The position numbers and the translations under genes were made by a program. A DNA stretch of 64,000 nt. Source: Pseudomonas sp. ML96. Lineage in GTDB: Bacteria > Pseudomonadota > Gammaproteobacteria > Pseudomonadales > Pseudomonadaceae. The notes beneath the pieces were generated by a model that was given only the letters and a program-made list of their open reading frames with translations, had not been told where the DNA came from and ran no database searches. Location of the stretch: assembly GCF_000761545.1 (NCBI RefSeq), contig NZ_JPMY01000018.1, positions 1-64,000 on the forward strand. The letters run 5' to 3'. This document shows positions 9,301-17,257 of this stretch, piece by piece. Positions within the stretch are counted from its first letter, which is position 1; every line of letters starts with the position of its first letter.

Positions 9301-10626
9301 TCAGAGAACGCTGAGTGGGTATTCGACGATCAGGCGGAACTCGTCCAGATCGGACTCGAACTGGGTGGCCCGGGTATTGGCCTGGCGAATGCGGAAGGAC
9401 ATGTCTTTCAGCGAGCCGCTCTGCACGACGTACTTCGCCTCGATGTCGCGTTCCCAGCGCTTCTGATCCGTCAGCGGGTTACCGTCCGCGTCGCGGCGCA
9501 TGTAGGTACCGTTGGCGTTGGAGTAGTCGGCATCAGTGCCCTTGCCGTAACGGGTCATGAACGACAACCCAGGAATCCCATAGGGCGCCATATCCAGGTC
9601 GTAGCGCAGCATCCAGGACTTCTCTTTTGGCGAGTTGAAGTCGGTGTACTGGATGGAGTTGTCCAGGTAGATGGAGTCGGCCTGACGCAGGTAGTCGAAA
9701 TCGTCGTTGCCGTTGTTGCGCTGATGAGTCAGTGCCACGGTGTGGGCGCCGAATCGAACGCCGACTTTGCCGCTCCAGATGTTGTTGTTGAACTCGCCGA
9801 AGAGCTTCTTACCTTCGTCGATGGCTTTGTAGTAGTTGAAGCCGCCGATCAGGGTGAGCTCGTCGCTCAGCGGGTAGCTCATCGAGGTGCCGAAGTAGTA
9901 CTGGTCCCAGACATCCTTGAGGCGGCCGCTGTATGCACTCAGGCTGATGTGCTCGTTCAGGGCGTAATCACCGCCGGCGTAGCCGACCCAGGGAGCGTTC
10001 ACTGCCCCACCGTAGAAGGTGGCGAAGTTGTCGCGCATGTCACTGGAAACCGGTTGGCTCATGGAGTGCAGACGGCCACCCTGAAGGGTCAAGCCTTCGA
10101 TGCTGTTGTTGGCGACAGTGACGCCGCGGAAGGACTCTGGCAGCAGGCGCGAATCGCCGTAGTGAACGACTGGCGTGGCAGGGAAGACGTCGCCGACCTT
10201 GATCTCGGTGTCGAAGGCCTTGGCCTTCACTGCGCCACCTACTTTGCTGTAGTCGTCGCGCGCTTCTCCTTCGCTATTGACCGGCAGCACGTCAAACGTG
10301 CTACGCCCGCCATTGCGGCCGTCACCGGTATCCAGCTTCAGGCCGAGCATGGCAAAGGCATCGACACCGACACCGACAGTGCCTTGTGTGTAGCCGGACT
10401 CGAATTTGGCAATGACCCCGTGGGCCCAGGCTTCGTCGTAACCGGCTCCGCCTGGAGCGGCTGCGCCGTTGCGATGATCCCGGTTGAAGTAAAAGTTGCG
10501 GTTGAGAATGTTCAGGCTGCTGCCTTCGATGAAGCCTTCCTGGGCTTGCTCTTCGGCAAGGGCAAGGGGGCTGACACCGAGAAGGGCGGACATTACGGCA
10601 AGCGAAAGCTTGGCTTTTCTATTCAT
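9301..10626 (-). CDS. OprD-family outer-membrane porin
   Basis: This 441-residue substrate-specific porin starts with signal peptide MNRKAKLSLAVMSALLGVSPLALA. FIEGSSLNILNRNFYFNRD follows, the N-terminal strand signature of OprD/Opd proteins. The body holds the usual beta-barrel strands and ends in an aromatic-rich final strand (FRLIVEYPLSVL). The frame is open further upstream to 10827, but ATG 10626 gives the classic signal peptide. The OprD family imports basic amino acids, carboxylates and carbapenems, and the subfamily cannot be decided here. In P. aeruginosa CzcR represses oprD, so the position next to czcRS is suggestive. Confidence 0.9.
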   Translation of the reverse strand: MNRKAKLSLAVMSALLGVSPLALAEEQAQEGFIEGSSLNILNRNFYFNRDHRNGAAAPGGAGYDEAWAHGVIAKFESGYTQGTVGVGVDAFAMLGLKLDTGDGRNGGRSTFDVLPVNSEGEARDDYSKVGGAVKAKAFDTEIKVGDVFPATPVVHYGDSRLLPESFRGVTVANNSIEGLTLQGGRLHSMSQPVSSDMRDNFATFYGGAVNAPWVGYAGGDYALNEHISLSAYSGRLKDVWDQYYFGTSMSYPLSDELTLIGGFNYYKAIDEGKKLFGEFNNNIWSGKVGVRFGAHTVALTHQRNNGNDDFDYLRQADSIYLDNSIQYTDFNSPKEKSWMLRYDLDMAPYGIPGLSFMTRYGKGTDADYSNANGTYMRRDADGNPLTDQKRWERDIEAKYVVQSGSLKDMSFRIRQANTRATQFESDLDEFRLIVEYPLSVL

Positions 10627-10747
10627 GGGTGCTCCGTAGGTAAATGGCAGTTTCTTATTGAATAGGGCGGCCAACTGGAATTGTTGGGGGTAGTGCGACC
10701 GCGGCCTATCGTTGCTGCCCGGAGCTAACGGCAAGATGATTGGATAA

Positions 10748-10761
10748 TTACAATTCTGAAA
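10748..10761. promoter_or_regulatory. CzcR-box-like sequence upstream of the oprD-like gene
   Basis: TTACAATTCTGAAA lies about 125 nt upstream of the porin start. It matches TTAC-N6-GTAA except at one position of the right half and resembles the site at 6481-6496. It is a candidate site for cross-regulation of the porin by CzcR. Confidence 0.35.
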
Positions 10762-10895
10762 GGAAGCGCTGTGCGCCCAGGTATGTGTTGAACCTGGCTC
10801 ACGGGGCGCGGACGAAAAGAACAACACGGAGCGAGGGTCGCCCCGTCAGATGGCGATCGGCATCATGCCGTCGCCACTACCTGAACAGAGGGTGC

Positions 10896-11345
10896 TCAGT
10901 GCACGTGGCTTTTGCCCACATGGCTGGGTTCGTCAGACAGGGGCGTCACGCCCCCGGTGGTATTGAGTTGCTGCAGGATGCCGCAGGCCGCCGCAGCCTG
11001 GCTTTTTGCGCACTGGTGGCGCAGGTCGGTCAGCTGTTTTTGCAGCGCGAGCAAGCTCTTGATTCGTGCGTCGACGTGGCGAATGTGTTCGTCGACCAGC
11101 GCGTTGACCTCGACGCAGCTATCTTCTGGTCGATCGCGCAGTGCCAGGAGCTGGCGTATTTCCTCCAGGGTCATGTCGAGCGTGCGGCAGTTGCGAATGA
11201 ACACCAGGCGGTCCACATGAGCCTGGCCATACACCCGGTAGTTGCCTTCGCTGCGAGCCGGTGCCGGTAGCAGACCTTCGCGCTCGTAGTAACGCACGGT
11301 CTCTACCAGGCAGTCCGCCAGTTTGGCCAGTTCACCGATCTTCAT
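10896..11345 (-). CDS. cadR: CadR, MerR-family cadmium-responsive regulator
   Basis: This 149-residue regulator has a MerR winged helix-turn-helix (MKIGELAKLADCLVETVRYYEREGLLP), a long dimerisation helix and a metal loop with Cys77, Cys112 and Cys121. These positions agree with the C77/C112/C119 Cd ligands known for CadR. The C-terminus has scattered His (PSHVGKSHVH), shorter than the His-rich tail of P. putida CadR. It is divergent from cadA, with the operator between them. It should repress and, with Cd(II) or Zn(II), activate the cadA promoter by untwisting the long spacer. Confidence 0.93.
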   Translation of the reverse strand: MKIGELAKLADCLVETVRYYEREGLLPAPARSEGNYRVYGQAHVDRLVFIRNCRTLDMTLEEIRQLLALRDRPEDSCVEVNALVDEHIRHVDARIKSLLALQKQLTDLRHQCAKSQAAAACGILQQLNTTGGVTPLSDEPSHVGKSHVH

Positions 11346-11361
11346 GCTGCACTCTCCGGGG

Positions 11362-11392
11362 TTGACCCTGTAGCGGCTTCAGGGTGTTCACT
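11362..11392 (+). promoter_or_regulatory. cadA promoter with CadR operator
   Basis: The -35 element TTGACC (11362-11367) overlaps the dyad ACCCTG-N9-CAGGGT (11365-11385). A weak -10 near 11387-11392 gives a spacer of about 19 nt, the overlong spacing used by MerR-family activators. The dyad closely resembles the published CadR operator of P. putida. Confidence 0.8.
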
Positions 11393-11419
11393 CTACTCCA
11401 GTTCAAGTGAGGAGCCACC

Positions 11420-13807
11420 ATGAAAAGCTGCTGCAGCCACGAACCGGGACAACACCCACTCACCGAACAGCCCTCGCCGAGCCAGGCTGGGGAGAGCAGT
11501 GCGTCGTCTGTCAGCGTCTTCTATATCCAGGCCATGGATTGCCCGACCGAGAAGAACCTGATTGAAGGCAAACTGGGTGCGATGCCTGGTATCCACCAGC
11601 TCGACTTCAACCTGCTCGAGCGAGTCCTGCGTGTGCAGCATGAGCTGGCTTCTGCGCAGCCCATCGTCGATGCGATCTCCACGCTTGGCATGCATGCCGA
11701 ACCGCGCAACGGCCAGGCTCAGGTGCGCCTGCGTATCGAGCAGATGGATTGCCCCACCGAGGAGCGCCTGATTCGCGACAAGCTGGCCGGTGATCCGCGT
11801 ATCGGCCTGTTGGAGTTCAACCTTCTGCAACGCGTCCTCACGGTGGGGCACGACCAGGCGCTGCCGGACATCCTCGCCGCCATACAGTCGCTGGGCTTCA
11901 ACGCCGAGGTGCTGGAGGACAGCGCCGATGAGCCGCCCGCTCCTGCACCGCATAAGCCATGGTGGCCGCTGGCGATCTCTGGTATCGCGGCAGTGTCTGC
12001 GGAGGTTGTGCATTTCACTCAGGCGGCGCCGGAGTGGGTCGTCGCGGCCATGGCTGTCGTTGCCATCCTGTTTTGCGGCCTGAGCACGTACAAGAAAGGC
12101 TGGATTGCGATCCGCAACCGCAACCTCAACATCAATGCGCTGATGAGCATCGCCGTCACGGGCGCAATGCTGATCGGCCAGTGGCCAGAAGCGGCAATGG
12201 TGATGTTCCTGTTCTCCATCGCCGAACTCATCGAGGCACGCTCGCTGGATCGGGCGCGCAATGCCATTCGTGGCTTGATGGATCTGGCTCCGCCACGGGC
12301 AACGGTGCGCCAGGCAGATGGCAGCTGGTTGGAGGTGGAGGTGAAAGCGGTCAGCCTCGGCGCTGTGGTCCGTGTGCGCCCTGGTGAGCGCATCGGCCTG
12401 GATGGCGAGGTGGTTGCAGGGAGCTCAACGATCAACCAGGCGCCCATCACTGGCGAGAGCCTGCCGGTCGAGAAGGGCGTTGGGGATCAGGTATTCGCCG
12501 GCACCATCAACGAGGCCGGCTCTCTCGAGTATCGGGTGTCCGCCGCCGCGCGTGACACCACGCTGGCGCGGATCATCAAGGCGGTGGAGGAGGCGCAGGG
12601 TAGCCGAGCCCCGACCCAGCGTTTCGTCGACCGCTTCTCGCAGATATACACCCCGGCGGTATTCGCCTTCGCCCTGGCGGTAGCGGTAATCCCGCCGCTG
12701 TTCCTGGGTGGTACCTGGCTGGACTGGGTCTATCGGGCCCTGGTGCTGCTGGTGGTCGCCTGCCCCTGTGCTCTGGTGATTTCTACACCGGTCACCATTG
12801 TCAGCGGCCTGGCCGCTGCGGCGAGGAAGGGAATCCTGATCAAGGGCGGTGTTTATCTGGAAAGCGGCCGCGATCTCGATCTGCTGGCCCTCGACAAGAC
12901 AGGCACCATCACCCATGGCAAGCCGGTGCAGACCGATTTCCTGCCGCTGCAGGAGCAGGATGCGCAGCGCTACCGCGAGCTGGCTGCCAGCCTGGCCTCC
13001 CGCTCAGATCATCCCGTGTCGAAGGCGATCGCGCGTCATGCCGATGAGCAGAACGTCGCACGGGTTGAAGTGACTGCCTTCGAAGCCCTGGCTGGTCGCG
13101 GTGTGAAAGGAGAGATGAACGGCCAACTCTTTTATCTCGGCAATCATCGCCTGGTAGAGGAGCTTGGAATCTGCTCGCCAGCACTCGAGCAGACGCTTGA
13201 GGCGCTGGAGAAACAGGGCAAGACAGTGGTGGCCCTGTGCAGTGAGCGCGCGCCCCTGGCACTCTTCGCGGTAGCGGATACGGTCAAGGAGACGAGCCGC
13301 GAAGCCATCCGCGAGCTGCATGAACTGGGCGTGAAGACCTGCATGCTCAGTGGCGACAATGCCCATACTGCCCGCGCCATTGCTGCTCAGGTCGGTATCG
13401 ACGAAGCCCGTGGTGATCTACTCCCGGTGGACAAGCTCAGGGTCATTACCGAGGCTCAGGAGCAGCACCATACCGTGGGGATGGTCGGGGACGGCATCAA
13501 CGACGCTCCGGCACTCGCCAAGGCGCAGATCGGTTTCGCCATGGGCGCGGCGGGTACCGATACCGCGATCGAGACCGCCGACGTGGCGTTGATGGACGAT
13601 GACTTGCGCAAAATCCCTGCATTCGTGCGGCTGTCGCGAAGCACCGGGAGCATCTTGCGGCAGAACATCGTCCTAGCGCTCGGCATCAAGGCCGTGTTCC
13701 TGGTCATGACGCTGAGCGGAGAGGCCACCATGTGGATGGCCGTGTTCGCCGACATGGGCGTGAGCCTGCTGGTGGTGTTCAACGGCTTACGATTGCTTCG
13801 CAAGTAA
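11420..13807 (+). CDS. cadA: CadA-type P1B ATPase exporting Cd/Zn/Pb
   Basis: This 795-residue transporter pumps Cd(II), Zn(II) and probably Pb(II) out of the cytoplasm. The N-terminus has a CC motif (MKSCCSHEPGQH) and two related HMA-like domains, each with MDCPTE (Cys41 and Cys111). Zn/Cd ATPases use this acidic CxxE version of the metal site. The core has the CPC transmembrane site (Cys448-Pro-Cys450), the phosphorylation motif DKTGTITHG (Asp492), SGDNAHTA and GDGINDAPAL. AGGAG lies just upstream of ATG 11420. A hairpin follows the gene, so it is probably transcribed alone. Confidence 0.94.
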   Translation: MKSCCSHEPGQHPLTEQPSPSQAGESSASSVSVFYIQAMDCPTEKNLIEGKLGAMPGIHQLDFNLLERVLRVQHELASAQPIVDAISTLGMHAEPRNGQAQVRLRIEQMDCPTEERLIRDKLAGDPRIGLLEFNLLQRVLTVGHDQALPDILAAIQSLGFNAEVLEDSADEPPAPAPHKPWWPLAISGIAAVSAEVVHFTQAAPEWVVAAMAVVAILFCGLSTYKKGWIAIRNRNLNINALMSIAVTGAMLIGQWPEAAMVMFLFSIAELIEARSLDRARNAIRGLMDLAPPRATVRQADGSWLEVEVKAVSLGAVVRVRPGERIGLDGEVVAGSSTINQAPITGESLPVEKGVGDQVFAGTINEAGSLEYRVSAAARDTTLARIIKAVEEAQGSRAPTQRFVDRFSQIYTPAVFAFALAVAVIPPLFLGGTWLDWVYRALVLLVVACPCALVISTPVTIVSGLAAAARKGILIKGGVYLESGRDLDLLALDKTGTITHGKPVQTDFLPLQEQDAQRYRELAASLASRSDHPVSKAIARHADEQNVARVEVTAFEALAGRGVKGEMNGQLFYLGNHRLVEELGICSPALEQTLEALEKQGKTVVALCSERAPLALFAVADTVKETSREAIRELHELGVKTCMLSGDNAHTARAIAAQVGIDEARGDLLPVDKLRVITEAQEQHHTVGMVGDGINDAPALAKAQIGFAMGAAGTDTAIETADVALMDDDLRKIPAFVRLSRSTGSILRQNIVLALGIKAVFLVMTLSGEATMWMAVFADMGVSLLVVFNGLRLLRK

Positions 13808-13820
13808 TGATGCCGTTTCC

Positions 13821-13849
13821 AGAAGGGCCGATCACGTATCGGCCCTTCT
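13821..13849 (+). terminator. Hairpin after cadA
   Basis: AGAAGGGCCGAT (13821-13832) and ATCGGCCCTTCT (13838-13849) form a perfect 12-bp stem with a 5-nt loop, 14 nt after the cadA stop. The following sequence is only moderately T-rich. Confidence 0.7.
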
Positions 13850-14018
13850 GCATTTCTGCCTTCCGGAATACGCCAGGCCACGTGTGACAAGGCATGCAGG
13901 CAAGATGTCAGCATTGTAATCGGGGCCTCATGCCCTCGTTAGCTACGGCTTTTTAAGATGGCCACGACTTCGCAGAGAGCCGCATCCATGGCTCACGCGA
14001 CACTTAAGAGGCCATGCC

Positions 14019-14246
14019 ATGAAATACCTGAAATACACACTGATCGCCGTTCTTGCCCTGGGTACCGCGCCGGCATTCGCCCGTGGTGACGGCTACAACA
14101 AAACCCAAGAGTTCTATCAGCGCTTCCGCGAGAACCAAGAGAAGTACCACGGCAAGAAGAGTGACGAGGCGCAGAAGGCCAACAGTGCGGACCTCAAACG
14201 CAGCGAGCCCAAGGAAGCGCAGAAGAGCCGCAGCGACAGCAACTGA
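14019..14246 (+). CDS. Small exported highly charged protein
   Basis: This 75-residue protein has a clear signal peptide (MKYLKYTLIAVLALGTAPAFA). The mature part of about 54 residues is rich in Lys, Glu, Asp, Gln and Ser and has no Cys. TAAGAGG precedes the start, and a strong terminator follows. The N-terminal mature part (RGDGYNKTQEFYQRFRENQE) faintly resembles small PtrA-type metal-induced periplasmic proteins of pseudomonads, but I would not assign it. Its place between cadA and the second MerR operon suggests a role in metal stress. The function is unknown. Confidence 0.75.
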   Translation: MKYLKYTLIAVLALGTAPAFARGDGYNKTQEFYQRFRENQEKYHGKKSDEAQKANSADLKRSEPKEAQKSRSDSN

Positions 14247-14267
14247 GAACATCTCAGGCTGATCCGC

Positions 14268-14292
14268 AAAGCGCCCCCAGGGGCGCTTTTTT
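14268..14292 (+). terminator. Rho-independent terminator
   Basis: GCGCCCC (14271-14277) pairs with GGGGCGC (14280-14286), extended by AAA/TTT, and is followed by six T residues. It ends the small exported-protein gene and lies just past the convergent MerR gene. Confidence 0.85.
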
Positions 14293-14319
14293 ATTCAGGG
14301 CTCGGAAGGCCCATACAAT

Positions 14320-14727
14320 TCAACGCTGCTGGCTCAATGATTCGATGATTCGACACTCCTCGATCACTCCACCATGGCAGCAGGACAGCAAGCGCTGCAG
14401 CTCCTGCTCCAATCCCTGCAAATCACGGATACGCAGCCTGACCTGTTCCAATTGCTCAGCCACCTTGGCATCCACCGATGCACAGGACGCCTGACGGTGA
14501 TCGGAAAAGCCCAGCAATTGGCGGATGTCGTCGAGGCTGAAACCCAGCGCTCGGCTGCGGCGAATGAACAGCAGTCGGTCGCGTTCTTCTTCCGTGTACT
14601 GGCGGTAGCCGGAAGCATTGCGCGAGGCCATAGGCAACAAACCGAGCTGCTCGTAGTAGCGGATCGTTACCGCCTTGGTATCGGTGACGCGTGCCAGTTG
14701 GCCCACGGTGAAGCTCGTCGTACTCAT
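14320..14727 (-). CDS. MerR-family metal regulator (ZntR/PbrR/CadR type)
   Basis: This 135-residue regulator has the MerR HTH (FTVGQLARVTDTKAVTIRYYEQLGLLP). The C-terminal metal loop SCCHGGVIEECRII has the CC...C pattern of ZntR/PbrR regulators of divalent metals, plus an upstream Cys in QASCASVDAK. ATG 14727 is chosen over an in-frame start at 14760 because it gives the family N-terminus and leaves the operator upstream. It is divergent from the CDF-dsb operon, which it probably controls. The metal (Zn, Cd or Pb) cannot be decided from sequence. Confidence 0.85.
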   Translation of the reverse strand: MSTTSFTVGQLARVTDTKAVTIRYYEQLGLLPMASRNASGYRQYTEEERDRLLFIRRSRALGFSLDDIRQLLGFSDHRQASCASVDAKVAEQLEQVRLRIRDLQGLEQELQRLLSCCHGGVIEECRIIESLSQQR

Positions 14728-14732
14728 GGCGC

Positions 14733-14764
14733 TTGACCTTATAGTCGCTATAACCCTCATTCTA
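14733..14764 (+). promoter_or_regulatory. MerR-type promoter/operator of the CDF-dsb operon
   Basis: TTGACC (14733-14738) is followed by the dyad TTATAG-TCG-CTATAA (14739-14753) and a weak -10-like CATTCT (14759-14764) at a 20-nt spacing. This is the geometry of MerR-activated promoters. Confidence 0.7.
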
Positions 14765-14795
14765 ACGACAAGATCGAGCGAACGAGGTACGGATC

Positions 14796-15668
14796 ATGGA
14801 CAGCTGCTGCGAAAACAAGGCCGTCGAACTGGCCCAACTGCGCGCTAAACAGAGCCGAGTGCTCTATATCGTCCTGGCCGTCAACGCCGTCATGTTTCTG
14901 GTGGAGTTCATCGCCGGTTGGATCGCCAACTCAACGGCGTTGCTCGGCGACTCGTTGGACATGTTCGGCGACGCCTCAGTCTATGCCCTCACCCTGTTCG
15001 TCCTGCACCGCAGCGTCCGTGCTCGCGCTGGCGCCGCGCTGTTCAAGGGCGGATTCATGCTGTTTTTTGGCGTGCTGGTGGTAGCCGATGCCCTGCGCAA
15101 ACTGATACTGCAGGAAGTGCCGTCCGCCGACTTGATGGGCGTCATCGGCACACTCGCACTGATCGCCAATGGCTACTGCTTCGCGCTGCTCTACAGCCAC
15201 CGCTCCGATGACTTGAACATGCGTTCGACCTGGCTCTGCTCGCGTAACGACTTGCTGGCCAACAGCAGCGTGATCATCGCTGCAGGCATGGTCGCGGTGT
15301 CAGGCAGCTTGTGGCCGGACATTCTCGTCGGCCTGGCCATCGCAGCATTGTTCCTGCACTCCGCTGGGCAGATCATCCGCGAGGCTTGGGTAGAGTGGCG
15401 AGCCAGCGCGCCTGAGCCGCAACAATCGCAGCTGACTACCAACTGCTGCGCCGGCGAGGCACAGGCAAAAGCTGATTCGTGTTGCGCACCTAGCCCACAG
15501 CCACTGCTAGGCATCACTGAACCGACCTCGACGCCGGTCCAGTTCGAGCCGGTCAAGAGTTGCTGCGCGGGTGAGGCTCAGACAGCTAAGAAGGACACCT
15601 GCTGCGAACAGACTCCGGTTGCCAGCACGCCAGCGAAGGGCTGCTGCTCGCCCAAACAACAGGACTAA
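14796..15668 (+). CDS. CDF-family metal exporter with cysteine-pair tail
   Basis: This 290-residue cation-diffusion-facilitator protein has six predicted membrane segments between about residues 20 and 200. TM2 has the metal-site pattern LLGDSLDMFGD, and TM5 has the partner segment SRNDLLANSSV. There is no standard CDF cytoplasmic domain. The last ~85 residues instead form a soluble tail with five Cys-Cys pairs (NCCAGEAQ, DSCCAPS, SCCAGEAQ, DTCCEQ, GCCSPK), and a sixth pair is at the N-terminus (MDSCCENK). The tail probably collects soft metals. GAGG precedes the start. First gene of a five-gene operon under the MerR-type operator. Confidence 0.88.
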   Translation: MDSCCENKAVELAQLRAKQSRVLYIVLAVNAVMFLVEFIAGWIANSTALLGDSLDMFGDASVYALTLFVLHRSVRARAGAALFKGGFMLFFGVLVVADALRKLILQEVPSADLMGVIGTLALIANGYCFALLYSHRSDDLNMRSTWLCSRNDLLANSSVIIAAGMVAVSGSLWPDILVGLAIAALFLHSAGQIIREAWVEWRASAPEPQQSQLTTNCCAGEAQAKADSCCAPSPQPLLGITEPTSTPVQFEPVKSCCAGEAQTAKKDTCCEQTPVASTPAKGCCSPKQQD

Positions 15669-15693
15669 ACCCATAACAACATGGAGTACAACG

Positions 15694-16125
15694 ATGCGCA
15701 GACTCGTACAACTCGCGACTACAGGGCTACTGTTGTTCGCCTCGACTATGGCCATGGCAGAGCTGAAGGTCAGCGAGGCAAAGCTACGGCTGTTGCCGGG
15801 CAACTTGCCGGCGGCCGGCTATTTCACCCTGACCAACAGCGGCAACCAGCCGGTGGTACTGACCGGCGCTCAGAGCCCGGCCTTCGCCCAGGTGATGATG
15901 CATCGCAGCTCGCTGGAAAACGGCATGGCCAGCATGCAGCACGTCGCTCAGGTCGAGGTAGCCGCTGGCGCGACGCTGAAATTCGCCCCCGGCAGTTATC
16001 ACCTGATGCTGATGCAGCGCCAACGCGAGCTGGCCCTGGGCGACCAAGTCGAAGCAAGCCTGCTGTTCGCCGATGGCCAGAGCCTGCCGGTGACCTTCAC
16101 CGCCGTACCGCCTGGCGCGGACTGA
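15694..16125 (+). CDS. PCu(A)C-family periplasmic copper chaperone
   Basis: This 143-residue exported protein has signal peptide MRRLVQLATTGLLLFASTMAMA and the PCu(A)C copper site: MMHRS...M...M, then HLM late in the domain (YHLMLMQ). The family binds Cu(I) through Met and His in the periplasm and supplies copper to oxidases or takes part in tolerance. The frame is open upstream into the CDF gene, but ATG 15694 with GGAG gives the signal peptide. It lies 25 nt after the CDF gene and 10 nt before the dsbB-like gene. Confidence 0.88.
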   Translation: MRRLVQLATTGLLLFASTMAMAELKVSEAKLRLLPGNLPAAGYFTLTNSGNQPVVLTGAQSPAFAQVMMHRSSLENGMASMQHVAQVEVAAGATLKFAPGSYHLMLMQRQRELALGDQVEASLLFADGQSLPVTFTAVPPGAD

Positions 16126-16135
16126 GGATCAGCAG

Positions 16136-16570
16136 ATGACCACCCAAACGCCCTCGCATCTGTGGACTCTCCTGCTCCTGGCCTGGCTGGTAGCGCTGGT
16201 GTCGACGCTTTCCGCACTGTTTATCGGTGAGGTGATGGGCCAGGCGCCCTGCGTGCTGTGCTGGTTCCAGCGCGCCTTCATGTTTCCACTGGCAGTGATC
16301 CTGGCCATTGCCTGCTACCGCTCGGATTTCGCCGTCTGGCGCTATGCACTGCCGCTGGCCGGCATCGGTGCGTTGCTCGCCTTTGCGCACGTACTGCTCT
16401 ACGCCGGCTTGATTCCGCAGCCGATCCAACCCTGCACGGCCACCGGGCCATCGTGCTCCGGTACCGGCATGACCATCTTAGGCGGCGTACCGCTGCCGGG
16501 GCTGGCGCTGTTCGCCTTCGTTCTGATCGTCATTCTGCTTGTCCTTATCCGTCGGAGAACCACCCCATGA
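16136..16570 (+). CDS. DsbB-family disulfide oxidoreductase
   Basis: This 144-residue inner-membrane protein has four TM segments. Its two redox Cys pairs are C39-V-L-C42 in the first periplasmic loop (APCVLCWFQR) and C100...C107 in the second (QPCTATGPSC). This is the short BdbC/DsbI-like layout. DsbB proteins reoxidise a DsbA partner and pass electrons to quinone. The next gene is a membrane-anchored DsbA-like protein that overlaps it by 4 nt, so the pair is coupled and likely forms its own oxidising system. Confidence 0.88.
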   Translation: MTTQTPSHLWTLLLLAWLVALVSTLSALFIGEVMGQAPCVLCWFQRAFMFPLAVILAIACYRSDFAVWRYALPLAGIGALLAFAHVLLYAGLIPQPIQPCTATGPSCSGTGMTILGGVPLPGLALFAFVLIVILLVLIRRRTTP

Positions 16571-17253
16571 ACCGCCGTACTCTGGTCCTGATCATCAGCG
16601 TGGTGATCCTGGTCGCCTTCGCTGCAGCCGCTTACTTCTACTCGCCGTCGGCACCGCATCCAGCAGAGCAGCCCGCTCAAGCCCAGCCCCCAGCACAAGG
16701 TCCGGCACAGCAGGCAACTTCCAGTGCAGTGAATCTGGTTCGCTTCCACTCGCCGGTCTTCGGCCCTGCGCAGGCTCCGGTCACCATCGTCGAGTTCTTC
16801 GACCCTTCCTGCGAGGCTTGCCGCGCCTTCTATCCCCATGTGAAGAAGATCCTCGCCGAGAACCCCGACAACGTGCGCTTGGTGTTGCGCTACGTGCTGT
16901 TCCACCAGGGTTCGGAAGAAGTCGCTCGGATGCTGGAAGCCGCTCGCAAGCAGAACCTCTACCCGCAAGTCCTGGAGGCAGTACTGGAAGCCCAGCCAGG
17001 CTGGCATGACGATCCCAAAGTGCTGGAAGCCTGGGTCGTCGCTGAGCGCGCCGGACTGAATGTGGAGAAAGCCCGCGCAGACATGCATACGCCAGCCGTT
17101 GATGCGGTGCTACAACTGGATATGCAGGATGTGAAGGCTGTAGGTGTCCAGGGCACGCCGACCTTCTTCGTTAATGGTCGTCCGCTGGATGAGTTCGGTC
17201 CCGAACCGCTGCGCCTGCTGGTCGAAAGCGAAGTCGCCAAAGTCGGGAAGTGA
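16567..17253 (+). CDS. DsbA/thioredoxin-like periplasmic thiol-disulfide protein
   Basis: This 228-residue protein has an N-terminal membrane anchor or signal (about 5-26), a Pro/Ala/Gln-rich linker (about 28-52) and a DsbA-type thioredoxin domain. The active site is C82-E-A-C85 and the cis-Pro segment is VQGTPTFFVNG. ATG 16567 overlaps the dsbB-like stop (ATGA). The frame stays open upstream, but that part is out-of-frame dsbB sequence. It is the probable partner of the upstream DsbB-like protein. Folding or protecting metal-stressed Cys-rich proteins is a plausible job. Confidence 0.87.
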   Translation: MNRRTLVLIISVVILVAFAAAAYFYSPSAPHPAEQPAQAQPPAQGPAQQATSSAVNLVRFHSPVFGPAQAPVTIVEFFDPSCEACRAFYPHVKKILAENPDNVRLVLRYVLFHQGSEEVARMLEAARKQNLYPQVLEAVLEAQPGWHDDPKVLEAWVVAERAGLNVEKARADMHTPAVDAVLQLDMQDVKAVGVQGTPTFFVNGRPLDEFGPEPLRLLVESEVAKVGK

Positions 17254-17257
17254 TGTC

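Noticed and set aside
9283..10665. Long plus-strand frame (460 codons) opposite the OprD-like gene
   Set aside because: It is antisense to a porin with a good signal peptide and terminator. The translation is Val/Ala-rich and matches nothing.
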